Shown piece by piece: positions 43,735-51,885 of a stretch of DNA of 64,000 nt. Numbering within the stretch: position 1 is the first letter of the stretch; every line of letters starts with the position of its first letter. The translations under genes were made by a program, and so were the position numbers. The stretch is taken from contig CAZLTC010000002.1 in NCBI GenBank assembly GCA_964562405.1, forward strand, positions 25,865 through 89,864, given 5' to 3'. The notes below the pieces were generated by a model. It searched no databases, had not been told where the DNA came from, and saw only the letters and a list, made by a program, of their open reading frames with translations. The DNA is from WJLY01 sp964562405 (GTDB lineage Bacteria > Joyebacterota > Joyebacteria > Joyebacterales > Joyebacteraceae).

Positions 43735-44349
43735 ATGCGCCGCCGAGCATTCGGCGTCGCCGGTCTGACCCTGGGTCTACTCGCGGTACTCGCGATGAGA
43801 GCTCAAGCGGCAGTCGTCTACCAGGACCCAGATGGGTGGAGCCTCGAGGTCCTCGAGCAGATCCCCTACACGGAGATCGGCGAATGGACCGACAGGCAGG
43901 GCGTGATTGATTACTTCGGTGGACTCATGGGGTTCGAGCCCGGCTACGCGCTCCACCGAGCGATGGCCAAGGATCCTGCGGACTACTACCGCTGCATTCT
44001 CCGGGTCGACTGCCCGGCTCAGCTAGAACTAGGACCAGACAGCGTGATCCTGGTCTACAACGACAACGGCGGGTGCGCCGCGACCGAACGGATTCTGCTG
44101 ATGGATGGGCTAGGCCAGGACCAGCACCGGGTCTTTGATACCAGCCGAGAGCGGGTCTCTATCTGCGGGAATCGGGAACTGCAGTGGTTGAAGCACGGGC
44201 AGGATCGAGGTCTCCCCGTTGCGCTGCATTTTCCGCCCGGGAGCACCAACGGGGTTGACCACATTGCGAGACTCGAATTCAGGGAAGGAGGTGAGACTCC
44301 ATGCGTGGAAGAACGCGCGTCCTTGCCGTTGTTGCGATCGCTGCGCTGA
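43735..44349 (+). CDS. Secreted orphan protein
   Basis: A 204-residue product if started at the ATG 43735, which begins a clean signal peptide (MRRRAFGVAGLTLGLLAVLA, cleavage near AQA-AVV). The longer open frame upstream adds about 90 residues of low-complexity character and is unlikely. The mature part has six cysteines and no known motif (YRCILRVDCPAQLELG, VYNDNGGCAATERILLM). Its 3' end overlaps the start of a tiny secreted peptide gene with a much stronger ribosome-binding site. Function unknown; probably periplasmic or extracellular. Confidence 0.5.
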   Translation: MRRRAFGVAGLTLGLLAVLAMRAQAAVVYQDPDGWSLEVLEQIPYTEIGEWTDRQGVIDYFGGLMGFEPGYALHRAMAKDPADYYRCILRVDCPAQLELGPDSVILVYNDNGGCAATERILLMDGLGQDQHRVFDTSRERVSICGNRELQWLKHGQDRGLPVALHFPPGSTNGVDHIARLEFREGGETPCVEERASLPLLRSLR

Positions 44350-44507
44350 TGCTCGCGATGACGGCGTCGGCCGTTCAGGCAGTGCCATGGTGGCCGGACG
44401 AGTGCCAGGACGTCAACTGGAACAGCCCGAGCCAAGTCTGGGGGTGCGTGAGTGCGGTCGCTAGCGCTCTCCTCGGAGGATGGGTCGGATGGGAGCCGGG
44501 CGGCTAG
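44301..44507 (+). CDS. Small secreted two-cysteine peptide
   Basis: A 68-residue protein with the strongest ribosome-binding site of the accessory region (GGAAGGAGGTGA, 6-8 bases before the ATG). A signal peptide (residues 1-27, cleavage at VQA-VPW) leaves a mature peptide of about 41 residues containing four Trp, two Cys (ECQDV and VWGCV), a hydrophobic alanine/glycine-rich helix and a C-terminal GG. It overlaps the end of the upstream secreted protein in another frame, and a terminator-like hairpin follows. Size and composition recall small secreted effector or bacteriocin-like peptides, but no immunity or export partner is recognised. Function unknown. Confidence 0.6.
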   Translation: MRGRTRVLAVVAIAALMLAMTASAVQAVPWWPDECQDVNWNSPSQVWGCVSAVASALLGGWVGWEPGG

Positions 44508-44516
44508 CACGGCGCA

Positions 44517-44550
44517 GGGGGCATCCGGCGGCGTTTTGTCGGGTGCCCCC
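44517..44550 (+). terminator. Terminator-like hairpin after small secreted peptide
   Basis: GGGGGCATCCG (44517-44527) pairs with CGGGTGCCCCC (44540-44550), with one G-T pair, around a 12-nt loop containing TTTT. Confidence 0.55.
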
Positions 44551-44968
44551 ACCGCGGACAGGAACGGTCAGTTGCAGCACACAAGTGTGATTGGAGGTGA
44601 GCCGGCGAGACTTCTCCCTAGGGGCCTCGGCCCAGCATGGCCTCATGCCATGGGAGCCTGACTCGCGCGTGTCCCGCGGTCATCTTGGGCGTTTCGTGTT
44701 TGACCGCGGGCCACAGCAGCCCGCCGTAGGACACCAGACCCGGATGCCAGACGCCTAGCGAGAGCCGGGAGGACAAGGGGAGGGCCTGAGAGACACTCCC
44801 TGCGGTACCTCTCCGATCCCCCGGGACGGATCGTTCCACTCCGGAGCATGTCATCCCCTCACTTCCCCTCTGACCGCGCCGCTAGCGAGCCGATGCCCCT
44901 GATTTCGCCCCAGGCCTGGAGGCCAAGCCGAGAGTTCGAAGAACGTCCACCACGGGACGCCAACGCAA

Positions 44969-44994
44969 GAAGACCCGCCCTTGGGCGGGTCTTC
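44969..44994. terminator. Perfect hairpin, terminator-like
   Basis: GAAGACCCGCCC pairs with GGGCGGGTCTTC (12 bp) with only TT between, so a few inner pairs must open. No recognisable gene lies just upstream, suggesting a remnant of a deleted gene. Confidence 0.55.
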
Positions 44995-45019
44995 GCGCGT
45001 TCGTACTCAGTGGATACTT

Positions 45020-45051
45020 CGAACCCGTCGGGTTCGACTGCCAGCGCGCTC
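45020..45051 (+). repeat. Palindromic module also found after the amidase gene
   Basis: CGAACCCGTCGGGTTCGAC followed by TGCCAGCGCGC, 26 bases after the perfect hairpin. A close copy (GAACCCATCGGGTCCGACC then GCCCGCGCGC) lies at about 61646-61675, also just after a strong terminator. Confidence 0.55.
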
Positions 45052-45093
45052 TTTAGAGCGCGCATAGGGAAGAGGCCGCGAAGCGGCCGACCT

Positions 45094-45154
45094 CAGGCAG
45101 GGGTGGCGCGGGCCCGCAGCGTCCGGCGCCAGCCAATCCCGTTGGAGACGCCAC
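45094..45154 (+). repeat. 60-bp repeat ending in tRNA-Glu 3' sequence (copy A)
   Basis: It begins CAGGCAGGGGTGGCGCGG and ends AATCCCGTTGGAGACGCCAC. The last 20 bases differ from the tRNA-Glu 3' end at one position. About 80% identical over 60 bases to the copy at 51647-51706, without indels. Confidence 0.75.
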
Positions 45155-45503
45155 AGCAAGAGGGACCCGTACCAGCCGGTTCCCTCGCTGTACTCCCTAT
45201 GGACACGGTAGCGCGGCAGGTTCGTCTGCCCCGGACCCCGGACGGATTCTTGACTCATGCGCATATCAGGTGTTATCGTTGTCTCACGCAGCAATCCTGC
45301 CAATGCCACACTATAGTGTCGATGCGGTTTGAGATGCCAGCCCAGACACCGTCAGTGCCTTGACCCATAGCGCGATTCCCTCTGGGCTGCGTACGGCGTT
45401 CGAATCTGCCAGGCGGACAACCTCCTGAGAGAGCCCCACGGCGTCCGGACTGTGATGAGATGCGGGAGCCACTTGATCGCGGGACCCTTTGTGGAGCCGA
45501 CTC

Positions 45504-46604
45504 GTGAGACGCTGCACACGATGCATCATGCCAGAGACGTACCCCGGGATCACGTTTGACGACGGCGGCGCGTGCAGCCTGTGTAGGCAAGCCAGCGCGA
45601 CGTGCAGAAACTACCCGGGGCTTGATCCTCTGGGCGAACGCTTACGTTCGCTCAGCAGCGGCAAGCCGTACGACTGCGTCGTTCCTCTGAGCGGCGGCAA
45701 GGACAGCAGCTACATACTGTACATGGCCGTGAAGCGGCTTGGTCTCAGCGTCATCGCGATCAACTACGATTCTGGCTACATGTCAGAGGAGGGCCGCAGC
45801 AATGTCAGAAGCGCGTGCGGCGCGCTCGATGTCAAGCTCGTGGTTGTCCGCCCCGAGTACGACATCCAGGAGCAGCTGCTGCGCCAGATCCTGTATGTGT
45901 CCGGCGAGCTCGACTGCTACACACGAACGTGCATGAACTGCGAACAGATGCTCCGGACTGCTGCTCTCAAGGTCGCAACCGAGTACGATGTGCCAGCCAT
46001 TCTGTGGGGAAGTGCTTCGGCGGAATCGGCGGAGCCCATTGAGTATGACGATTACAGATTCGGGAGATCTGGAGCGGCGATCCTGACTTCGAAGTTGGAG
46101 ACGCTGAAGAGACTCAGGCTGACGCCAGCCAAGATCGCCAGACTCCTGACTCCCGTCCTCAGATACACTGCCCTCAGCTGCCGCCAAAGGATCCAGATGG
46201 GCGTTCCCCTCAGCTGTGTCCTCAACCCCTTCCGGCTCATGCCCTTCCCGGCGTCCAAGCCAGCGGTCGAACACTTCTTCGACTACACCTCCTGGAATCC
46301 GCTAGAAGCCACGGCGCTGCTCGAGGAAGAGCTCGGCTGGCGGCACCCTCCGGGCAGGCAGTCGCGATTCGACTGCCGCCTCTATGCGTTCGTCGAGCAC
46401 CGACATCTGAAGCAGACGGGCATCACGGACAGCGGCGCGATTGACTGTATCTTCGTTCGAGAGGGCAAGATGACCCGCGAAAGAGCTCTCGCGAAGGAGT
46501 GCGCCACGCAGGAGCGGGTCGAACGCGAGTGCGCCGAGCTGGTCCGATCGGTTGGTCTCAAGGGCTTGGGAATCCGCTCGTCCGCGCGCCAGGTTGCAGC
46601 CTGA
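45504..46604 (+). CDS. N-acetyl sugar amidotransferase (WbpG/PseA-like)
   Basis: A 366-residue PP-loop ATPase-type protein. GTG 45504 has GTGGAG seven bases upstream and gives the family's N-terminus, RRCTRCIMPETYPGITFDDGG, with a CxxC zinc pair, completed by CSLC. The ATP-binding PP-loop is PLSGGKDSSYILY, and CMNCE is a further conserved cysteine motif. Relatives transfer ammonia to a nucleotide-linked or lipid-linked N-acetyl sugar to make acetamidino groups in O-antigen or pseudaminic-acid glycans, usually with a HisH/HisF-like partner. No such partner or other glycan genes are nearby, so it may be an isolated transferred gene. Confidence 0.85.
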   Translation: MRRCTRCIMPETYPGITFDDGGACSLCRQASATCRNYPGLDPLGERLRSLSSGKPYDCVVPLSGGKDSSYILYMAVKRLGLSVIAINYDSGYMSEEGRSNVRSACGALDVKLVVVRPEYDIQEQLLRQILYVSGELDCYTRTCMNCEQMLRTAALKVATEYDVPAILWGSASAESAEPIEYDDYRFGRSGAAILTSKLETLKRLRLTPAKIARLLTPVLRYTALSCRQRIQMGVPLSCVLNPFRLMPFPASKPAVEHFFDYTSWNPLEATALLEEELGWRHPPGRQSRFDCRLYAFVEHRHLKQTGITDSGAIDCIFVREGKMTRERALAKECATQERVERECAELVRSVGLKGLGIRSSARQVAA

Positions 46605-46734
46605 TCTCGAGTCCCGTCCGCCCCGGCACACGCGACAGATCGTTCGCCGCACGGTGAAGTGGACAAGACGCCTATGCTCCGGCCGCTGCGAGCAAATCCT
46701 CCCCCCAGTCAAGAGCTCGCGGAGCGCCTGCCGG

Positions 46735-47277
46735 CTACCCGGGCCATGCCTCTCGTGCCCGACGGCGGTAGTTCAAGAGGGCCAGCACCACGACCAGAAG
46801 AAGCGGTTCGCCCAGTGCGACCGGCAGAACGTGTCCCGGATCGAGGCTCCGCTTCGGGAGAACGTTGAAGTGTGTGATGGTGCTCACGTCGGGTCTATCA
46901 TTGCCGGGGGCGATGGCGACGATCATGAGGGCATACCCGCCGGCCTTGACGAAGTGGATCTTCCAGCTCAGCGGGAGGGACTGACCCGGCTCGATCGTGC
47001 CGATGTAGAGGCCCCGCTCAGCGCTCCAGTCCTCCAGGTCGACGGGGAGATTGTTCACGGTGTCTGCCAGCGAGAGGTATGTTGTGACGCCGGATATCGG
47101 CTGCCCGCCTGTGTTCGTGATCGTTGCCTCGACCGTTACGAAGTCTCCCGCAGTTCCGTCGAGACTCCGGCTCGAGAGTATCTCCATGGCTAACCGCGGC
47201 GCCGACTCGGCCCCGTGGGCGGGCAGGCAGGCGGCAGCGAGGAGCGCGATCATGATGAGCGTTGTCGTTCGGTCCAT
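46735..47277 (-). CDS. Exported CARDB-like protein with C-terminal membrane anchor
   Basis: A 180-residue protein with a signal peptide (about 1-23), a CARDB/NPCBM-type adhesion-like beta domain (about 25-140: GDFVTVEATITNTGGQPISGV, IEPGQSLPLSWKIHF) and a C-terminal hydrophobic helix (about 150-168) followed by basic residues (NYRRRAREAW). This fits a bitopic protein facing the periplasm. It starts three bases after the ABC permease stop, so it is the last gene of that operon and may be an accessory part of the transporter. Confidence 0.7.
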   Translation of the reverse strand: MDRTTTLIMIALLAAACLPAHGAESAPRLAMEILSSRSLDGTAGDFVTVEATITNTGGQPISGVTTYLSLADTVNNLPVDLEDWSAERGLYIGTIEPGQSLPLSWKIHFVKAGGYALMIVAIAPGNDRPDVSTITHFNVLPKRSLDPGHVLPVALGEPLLLVVVLALLNYRRRAREAWPG

Positions 47278-47280
47278 GGT

Positions 47281-48051
47281 CTACTCGACTAGCACGATCC
47301 CCAACTGCTCGAAGCGCCGGGCAGCACCTACCAGAAACACGACCCCGACCACGTCGAACACGAGAATCGGCACGATGTACTGCCAGTTCATGAGCAGGGA
47401 CAGGTGATAATCCACAAGCACGTTGTCGAGCGCCGCGAAGATGTTCTCCATCGGGCTCAGTCGGCCGAAGACCTGAGCCGCCGCACCGGTCTTGAGAGCG
47501 GCCGAAAAGAAGGCTGGCAGCGAGACGGCAAGAAGCACGATGAACGCAGTAGAGAGGGTGTTCTTGCCCGAGCGAAAGAGGAGCGAGACGGCGAGGACGA
47601 TCATGACCATCCCGGCGATGCCGAGTGTCCCCAGGAACGCGACGTAACCGATGAAGGCCGGAGCAAGGCCGGTGCCGGCAGACGCTACCACCATGTAGGG
47701 TATGGCGATGACAAGGAGCGCCGCCCAGAGGGTGAGAGGCGCCATCAGCTTCCCAATGATGAAGTCCCGGAGCGTCAGGGGCGACAGGAACAGGCTCTCG
47801 GCTGTCTCCTTCTCAAACTCGGACGTCACGATCGTCGACGCGTCGATCGTCGCGATGAGGAACGCCACGCCGATCACGACCTTGCTCAGAAGCCAGAGGA
47901 GCTCGGTCTGGTCGAGCAGGGAGAGCTCCTTGTCGGTGAGCAGAAGGTAGCTCGTGAAGCTGAAGATGAGCGATGCGATAGGCAGCCAGAAGAGACTCCT
48001 CCAGGTGTAGAGCCCGCCTCGCACTTCCTTCAACCAGATGTACTTGATCAT
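47281..48051 (-). CDS. ABC-2 type transporter permease
   Basis: A 256-residue protein with six hydrophobic segments. The N-terminal IWLKEVRGG and the following cytoplasmic loop EFEKETAESLFLSPLTLRDFIIGK are typical of ABC-2/NatB-like permeases. The substrate is unknown; the family exports sodium, drugs, lipids or polysaccharides. It lies four bases downstream of the ATPase gene. Confidence 0.85.
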   Translation of the reverse strand: MIKYIWLKEVRGGLYTWRSLFWLPIASLIFSFTSYLLLTDKELSLLDQTELLWLLSKVVIGVAFLIATIDASTIVTSEFEKETAESLFLSPLTLRDFIIGKLMAPLTLWAALLVIAIPYMVVASAGTGLAPAFIGYVAFLGTLGIAGMVMIVLAVSLLFRSGKNTLSTAFIVLLAVSLPAFFSAALKTGAAAQVFGRLSPMENIFAALDNVLVDYHLSLLMNWQYIVPILVFDVVGVVFLVGAARRFEQLGIVLVE

Positions 48052-48055
48052 GGCG

Positions 48056-48919
48056 TCATTGGGTGGTCAGGGTAAGGAAGATCCTGGATAGGTCCTCGCT
48101 CGCCGAGCGGAACTCCAGGATCTCCACGTTCTGCTTGCGCAGGAGATCGAGAAGCCGATTCGCTCTCTCGCCGTCCCCCTCGAACACGAAGGCCGACGAT
48201 CCGGAACTGGTCTCGATCGCACTGACCTGAGCGGCGAACTCCGTCTGCTCGAGGGACGCCGCGTCGCCCGAGACCCGCACGTAGTAGGAGGGCGTGAGAT
48301 TCGACCTGCGGCGCAGGTCCTGGAGCGTCCCCTCGATCACGAGCCTCCCTCTGTTGATGATCGCGATGCGGGAGCAGGTGTCGGCCACCTCGTGCAGAAG
48401 ATGCGACGAGAGGAAGACGGTGACCCCATCCGAGTTCAGCCTCCGAAGGAGCTCCTGGATGTCCTTCTGTCCCTGTGGATCAAGGCCGAGCGTCGGCTCG
48501 TCGAGGAAGAGAATCCGTGGATTGTTGACGAGTGCCCTGGCAAGTCCGAGCCTCTGCCTCATCCCGCGCGAGTACGTGCCGATGCGCGAGTCCGCTGAGG
48601 CTGAGAGACCGACCTCATCCAGCAGGGACCGGACCCGCTCCGCGCGCCCCGGTCCGGTGAGCCCGTAGGCGACGGCGAAGAAATCGAGGTACTCCCTCGC
48701 GGTCATCCAGTCGTAAAACCCGCGGCTCTCGGGTACCACCCCTATCACGTGCGAGATCTCGCTCTTCCGATCCGGTCCGAGGCCGTCGATCGCCGTTTGC
48801 CCACCGTCCGGTCGGATCATGTTCGTGAGAACCCGGATCGTGGTCGTCTTGCCGGCGCCGTTTGGGCCGAGGAACCCGAGAAACTCCCCGCGTGCGACGC
48901 TGAGAGTCAGATCGTCCAC
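48056..48919 (-). CDS. ABC-2 transporter ATP-binding protein (true start further upstream)
   Basis: ATPase of an ABC-2 exporter. Walker A is FLGPNGAGKTTTIR, signature YSRGMRQRLGLA, Walker B ILFLDEPTLGLDP, and the switch His is in SSHLLHE. From the first canonical start (GTG 48919) the product is 287 residues but lacks the N-terminal strand. The frame upstream encodes the expected IISIRNLTKSYGATKAV without any ATG, GTG or TTG before it. Translation therefore probably starts at a non-standard codon near 48967-48976, just after GAGGAG and the overlapping stop of the preceding gene. Alternatively the sequence has an error. The C-terminal 80 residues form the usual regulatory extension. Confidence 0.85.
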   Translation of the reverse strand: MDDLTLSVARGEFLGFLGPNGAGKTTTIRVLTNMIRPDGGQTAIDGLGPDRKSEISHVIGVVPESRGFYDWMTAREYLDFFAVAYGLTGPGRAERVRSLLDEVGLSASADSRIGTYSRGMRQRLGLARALVNNPRILFLDEPTLGLDPQGQKDIQELLRRLNSDGVTVFLSSHLLHEVADTCSRIAIINRGRLVIEGTLQDLRRRSNLTPSYYVRVSGDAASLEQTEFAAQVSAIETSSGSSAFVFEGDGERANRLLDLLRKQNVEILEFRSASEDLSRIFLTLTTQ

Positions 48920-48978
48920 GGCCTTTGTCGCGCCGTAAGACTTCGTGAGGTTTCGGATCGAGATGATCTCGGGCGTAT

Positions 48979-49176
48979 CTACTCCTCGTCTCGTGGGGAT
49001 GTCCGTGGCGTCTTCCAGAGGAGATTGACAAGCAGGCTCGAAGTGCCGACGATCATGAGGAAGCCGCTCACGAAGAGGTTGATGCTCTCCTGACCGTCAG
49101 GCACATCATAAACGAACTTGAGGTAGAGTCCGGCTATCAGGACCACGAGCGAGAGAACTAGAAAGACGAGCCGCAT
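48979..49176 (-). CDS. Small two-helix membrane protein of ABC operon
   Basis: A 65-residue protein with two hydrophobic segments (about 3-20 and 33-52) and a charged C-terminus. It begins one base after the previous gene's stop on the minus strand, and its own stop overlaps the presumed start region of the ATPase, so it is within the operon. No family recognised. Confidence 0.65.
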   Translation of the reverse strand: MRLVFLVLSLVVLIAGLYLKFVYDVPDGQESINLFVSGFLMIVGTSSLLVNLLWKTPRTSPRDEE

Positions 49177-49177
49177 G

Positions 49178-49792
49178 TTACGGGTTCTCCCAATGGAAGC
49201 TCTTCTGGACTGACACGAAATCCGGCTCGATGCCGGCGAAGTCGCTCTGGTTCGTAGCGATGGTCATGACTGCGGCCATGTCCGGGCCGGCGATGTAGGT
49301 CCTCGCGGTCTGGGCATTCTCTTTGCCGATCTTGCTTTGGTAGACCAGCTGGTACGCGTCCCATCCGCCGATCTGAAGGTGCTCGTAGCCAACGCGCTTG
49401 TAGGCGGTGGCCATCTTCCTTAGGCGCGGCTCTTCCTGACTCAAGACGTAGAGCTCGAGCGTCGTGTTGTCCGGAACGTCCATGAGCTCGACCGTGCAGG
49501 TCCCCTTGTCCAGGGACACCGAGTAGCTGCCGGGCGCCGCGCCGGCTCCGATGTGCCAGCCTGCCGGGAAGGAGACCGTGTAGTAATTCTCCCTCGCGTC
49601 GCGGTTGTGGAAGGCAACGCGGGAAGTATCGGCAGCTGCCTCCGTGGTGCCCGCGGACGGGACCGGCTTAAGGGACGACGGGTTCAGCCTCGCGCCACCC
49701 CGATGCTGTGCCAGCGGGCCGAAGGAATAGAGGGCGAGCAGAGCTACCGCCGCTACCGTGAGGACAAGAACCACAATGATTGGTTTGTTCAT
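49178..49792 (-). CDS. Membrane-anchored periplasmic protein, first gene of ABC operon
   Basis: A 204-residue protein with an uncleaved-looking N-terminal helix (about 4-24), a Pro/Ser/Ala-rich linker and a globular domain (about 65-204: NYYTVSFPAGWHIGAG, YSVSLDKGTCTVELMDVPD) of the PsbP-like or lipoprotein-localisation kind seen in exported proteins. The ending SVQKSFHWENP also fits that fold (a sigmoid-type SFxW end). It may bind a ligand for the ABC transporter; this is inferred from position only. Confidence 0.65.
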   Translation of the reverse strand: MNKPIIVVLVLTVAAVALLALYSFGPLAQHRGGARLNPSSLKPVPSAGTTEAAADTSRVAFHNRDARENYYTVSFPAGWHIGAGAAPGSYSVSLDKGTCTVELMDVPDNTTLELYVLSQEEPRLRKMATAYKRVGYEHLQIGGWDAYQLVYQSKIGKENAQTARTYIAGPDMAAVMTIATNQSDFAGIEPDFVSVQKSFHWENP

Positions 49793-49898
49793 GGTGACTC
49801 CATATAAGCTCGTCTCCGGAGCCAGGTCAACGTCTATTCCGCCACTGCCGGGGCAGGTCAGTCAGACCCGGGGTGTTGCCATCGGCTACCAGCGATGC

Positions 49899-51164
49899 CT
49901 ACCGGATCCCTGAACCAACCCTTCTCGGATCGAGCACGTCAATCATGCCGATCAGTGATGACAACGACTCCCTGCAGACTGCGCAATCTTGTCGTCCGGC
50001 GCGCAGTGCTCTCAACACTCCGTCAATAGAGTCATCTACGGAGGACCACTTCTCCCGGTTCATCGGTCTCAGGCGCGCCTCGGCGTTGTCCCAGGCGAAC
50101 TCCAGGTCACCCACCCGCGTCTTGGCTCGGGACAGGTCGCCGGCAGAAACGAGCCCGAGGGTGTCTTCTGCGATCAGCCGGAAGGTGGACAAGTCACCCA
50201 GCGGCTGGCTCGTCGAGGTGTTGGCCATTGCCTCGTTGTGCAGGTGCGCCGAGCGCAAGGAGTAGCCCGATCCTGTCACGGCCACCAGGACGGTCATGAC
50301 GGTGGCCACTTGCCACGCTACGCGAGGTCGTCTCCTGTAGGTTGGAACCGTCGTCGCTGCGACGGCGATGAGATCCTTGCGGGTTACGGTGAGGAACACG
50401 ACGACTGCAAGGATTGCGACTATGAACGCTGCACTTGTGACGGATGCGCCCAGCCCCAATCCGCCATTGGCTGGAGTCTGGGACAGGTAGTCTCCCAGAG
50501 ACGCTCCCAGAGGTCGCGTCAGGATGTAGGCGAGCCAGAATCCCAGCACCGCATCCAATCCGAGGCGCCAGGCGATCGTTATGGCGGCAATGGCGACGCA
50601 CACGATCACGCCGGTCACAAGATAGCCGAGGGCAAGACTCTCGGCCATGAGGTCTCCGGCCGCAGTTCCCAAAGCGAAGGTGAACAGGATGGCCAGCCAG
50701 TAGAAGGCCTCCCTTCGCCTGGTGAAGATCGAGTGAATCGAGAGCGTTCTCTCCTTGGCGTACCAGACGGCGAAGGTGATGGCCAGAGCCACACTGAAGA
50801 CGACGGTGCTTGCTTCGAGAGGTACACCCATTCTGTCGGTGAGATTGTCGGTGATCAATGTGCCGAAGATGCTGATGAGTACGACCGCCGACCAGTAGAT
50901 GCCAGGGATGTATTTCCTCGCCCGAAACTGGAAGACCAGTACGGCCAGGAGGAGTGCTCCCATGGCAATGGAAGTACCCGTCAGACCAAACCCGAGATTG
51001 ACGTTCAGGAAGTCCGAAGCGGTCTCGCCAACTGTAGTGCACAGGACCTTTATGATCCAGAAGTAGACGGTCACTTCAGGGACCTTGCTGAGCCACTCAC
51101 TCCGAGTTGCAGCTGTCGCGCTCGGAGCTGGCGATGGGACGCGCCGAAGATCTCCACCAATCAT
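49899..51164 (-). CDS. Multi-pass membrane protein of the COG4705 type
   Basis: A 421-residue protein with about nine hydrophobic helices. KVPEVTVYFWIIKVLCTTVGET and the later LTRPLGASLGDYL are characteristic of an uncharacterised bacterial membrane family (COG4705) built from two related halves. The last 110 residues are soluble and helical with a CAVC motif (about 395-398), which is not typical of the family and may be a redox or metal site. It is separated from the ABC operon by about 100 bases and transcribed in the same direction. Function unknown. Confidence 0.75.
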   Translation of the reverse strand: MIGGDLRRVPSPAPSATAATRSEWLSKVPEVTVYFWIIKVLCTTVGETASDFLNVNLGFGLTGTSIAMGALLLAVLVFQFRARKYIPGIYWSAVVLISIFGTLITDNLTDRMGVPLEASTVVFSVALAITFAVWYAKERTLSIHSIFTRRREAFYWLAILFTFALGTAAGDLMAESLALGYLVTGVIVCVAIAAITIAWRLGLDAVLGFWLAYILTRPLGASLGDYLSQTPANGGLGLGASVTSAAFIVAILAVVVFLTVTRKDLIAVAATTVPTYRRRPRVAWQVATVMTVLVAVTGSGYSLRSAHLHNEAMANTSTSQPLGDLSTFRLIAEDTLGLVSAGDLSRAKTRVGDLEFAWDNAEARLRPMNREKWSSVDDSIDGVLRALRAGRQDCAVCRESLSSLIGMIDVLDPRRVGSGIR

Positions 51165-51493
51165 TTCACTTGCTCTCCTTGGTTCATCACGGCACTCGCC
51201 CGAGCGCCTCTTGGGCGGTTGGCGCAGCAGGACGCATCGCGACCGCGAGAGCGCCAGCTCGAGTCACTCGAGTGTCGACGACTGCCTCTGAGGCCGCTGA
51301 TCTGGTTGTGTCTGGTAGGGGGGCTGTCTCGATGCAGGACGAGCTCAAGATCTTGGGAACCCTGGGTCGCGGATTGGGGCGAAGAGCGTCAACCTCGCAC
51401 CCAGAGTGGTTCCCTACCTGAACTCGCCGTAGGCCAGTGCCGCATTCCGCGCAGTTACTGATTCGACGCAACTCCAGCCTTCTGCGTTTAGTC

Positions 51494-51601
51494 GGAACCG
51501 CGGACAGCGAACCGGTGCTTCTTCGCATCGGCTACCGTTTCGAACAGCCCACTCAGCTACGGAGACCTCCGAGCTTCCTTCCGACGTTCGAACTCCCGTA
51601 G
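51494..51601 (+). pseudogene. C-terminal remnant of an exported amidase gene
   Basis: Translating from 51494 gives 35 residues (GTADSEPVLLRIGYRF to FLPTFELP, then TAG) that align without gaps to the last 35 residues of the amidase encoded at 59925-61571. At DNA level 51492-51614 matches 61462-61584 over 123 bases with few differences, including 13 bases beyond the stop. The rest of the gene is absent. Confidence 0.85.
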
Positions 51602-51646
51602 CGAGAGATGCCGGCCAAGAAGCCCCTGTAGTTGTGGAGAGGGATC

Positions 51647-51706
51647 CAGGCAGGGGTGGCGCGGACGCAGAGCGGATGGCGCCAGACAATCCCGTTGGGG
51701 GCGCCA
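51647..51706 (+). repeat. 60-bp repeat ending in tRNA-Glu 3' sequence (copy B)
   Basis: It begins CAGGCAGGGGTGGCGCGG and ends AATCCCGTTGGGGGCGCCA. About 80% identical to copy A, and its last 19 bases match the tRNA-Glu 3' end with one difference. Confidence 0.75.
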
Positions 51707-51885
51707 TACTCTCGCTATAGAGGATACTCGCTGTTATCGTGGTGCGACAGATTTCGGAGACGCCCTCCCGGGAGTCTCGCTACGGGACGACATCACGGAG
51801 CTTGACTCCAGACGCCGTGTGGTGCTAGCTTGCGCTCGGGTTGAGTGATGTCAGGTCAGGTCTGGCTCAGCGAGGGGGAGCTGTT

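Larger units (their letters stand above)
44508..45503. other. Gene-poor stretch with hairpins and island repeat
   Basis: About one kilobase between the small secreted peptide and the sugar amidotransferase. It holds two terminator-like hairpins, a short palindrome, and one copy of the 60-bp repeat that ends in a tRNA-Glu 3'-like sequence. Open frames here overlap the hairpins and look non-coding. Confidence 0.5.
51165..51885. other. Gene-poor segment with amidase vestige and island repeat
   Basis: About 720 bases holding a 35-codon vestige of the amidase gene, the second copy of the 60-bp tRNA-Glu-like repeat and the region before the porin gene. No intact gene is seen. Confidence 0.6.

Noticed and set aside
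45094..45154. Possible second tRNA gene ending at about 45154, and likewise at 51706.
   Set aside because: Only the 3' acceptor/T-arm part resembles a tRNA; no D-arm, anticodon arm or matching 5' acceptor could be drawn.
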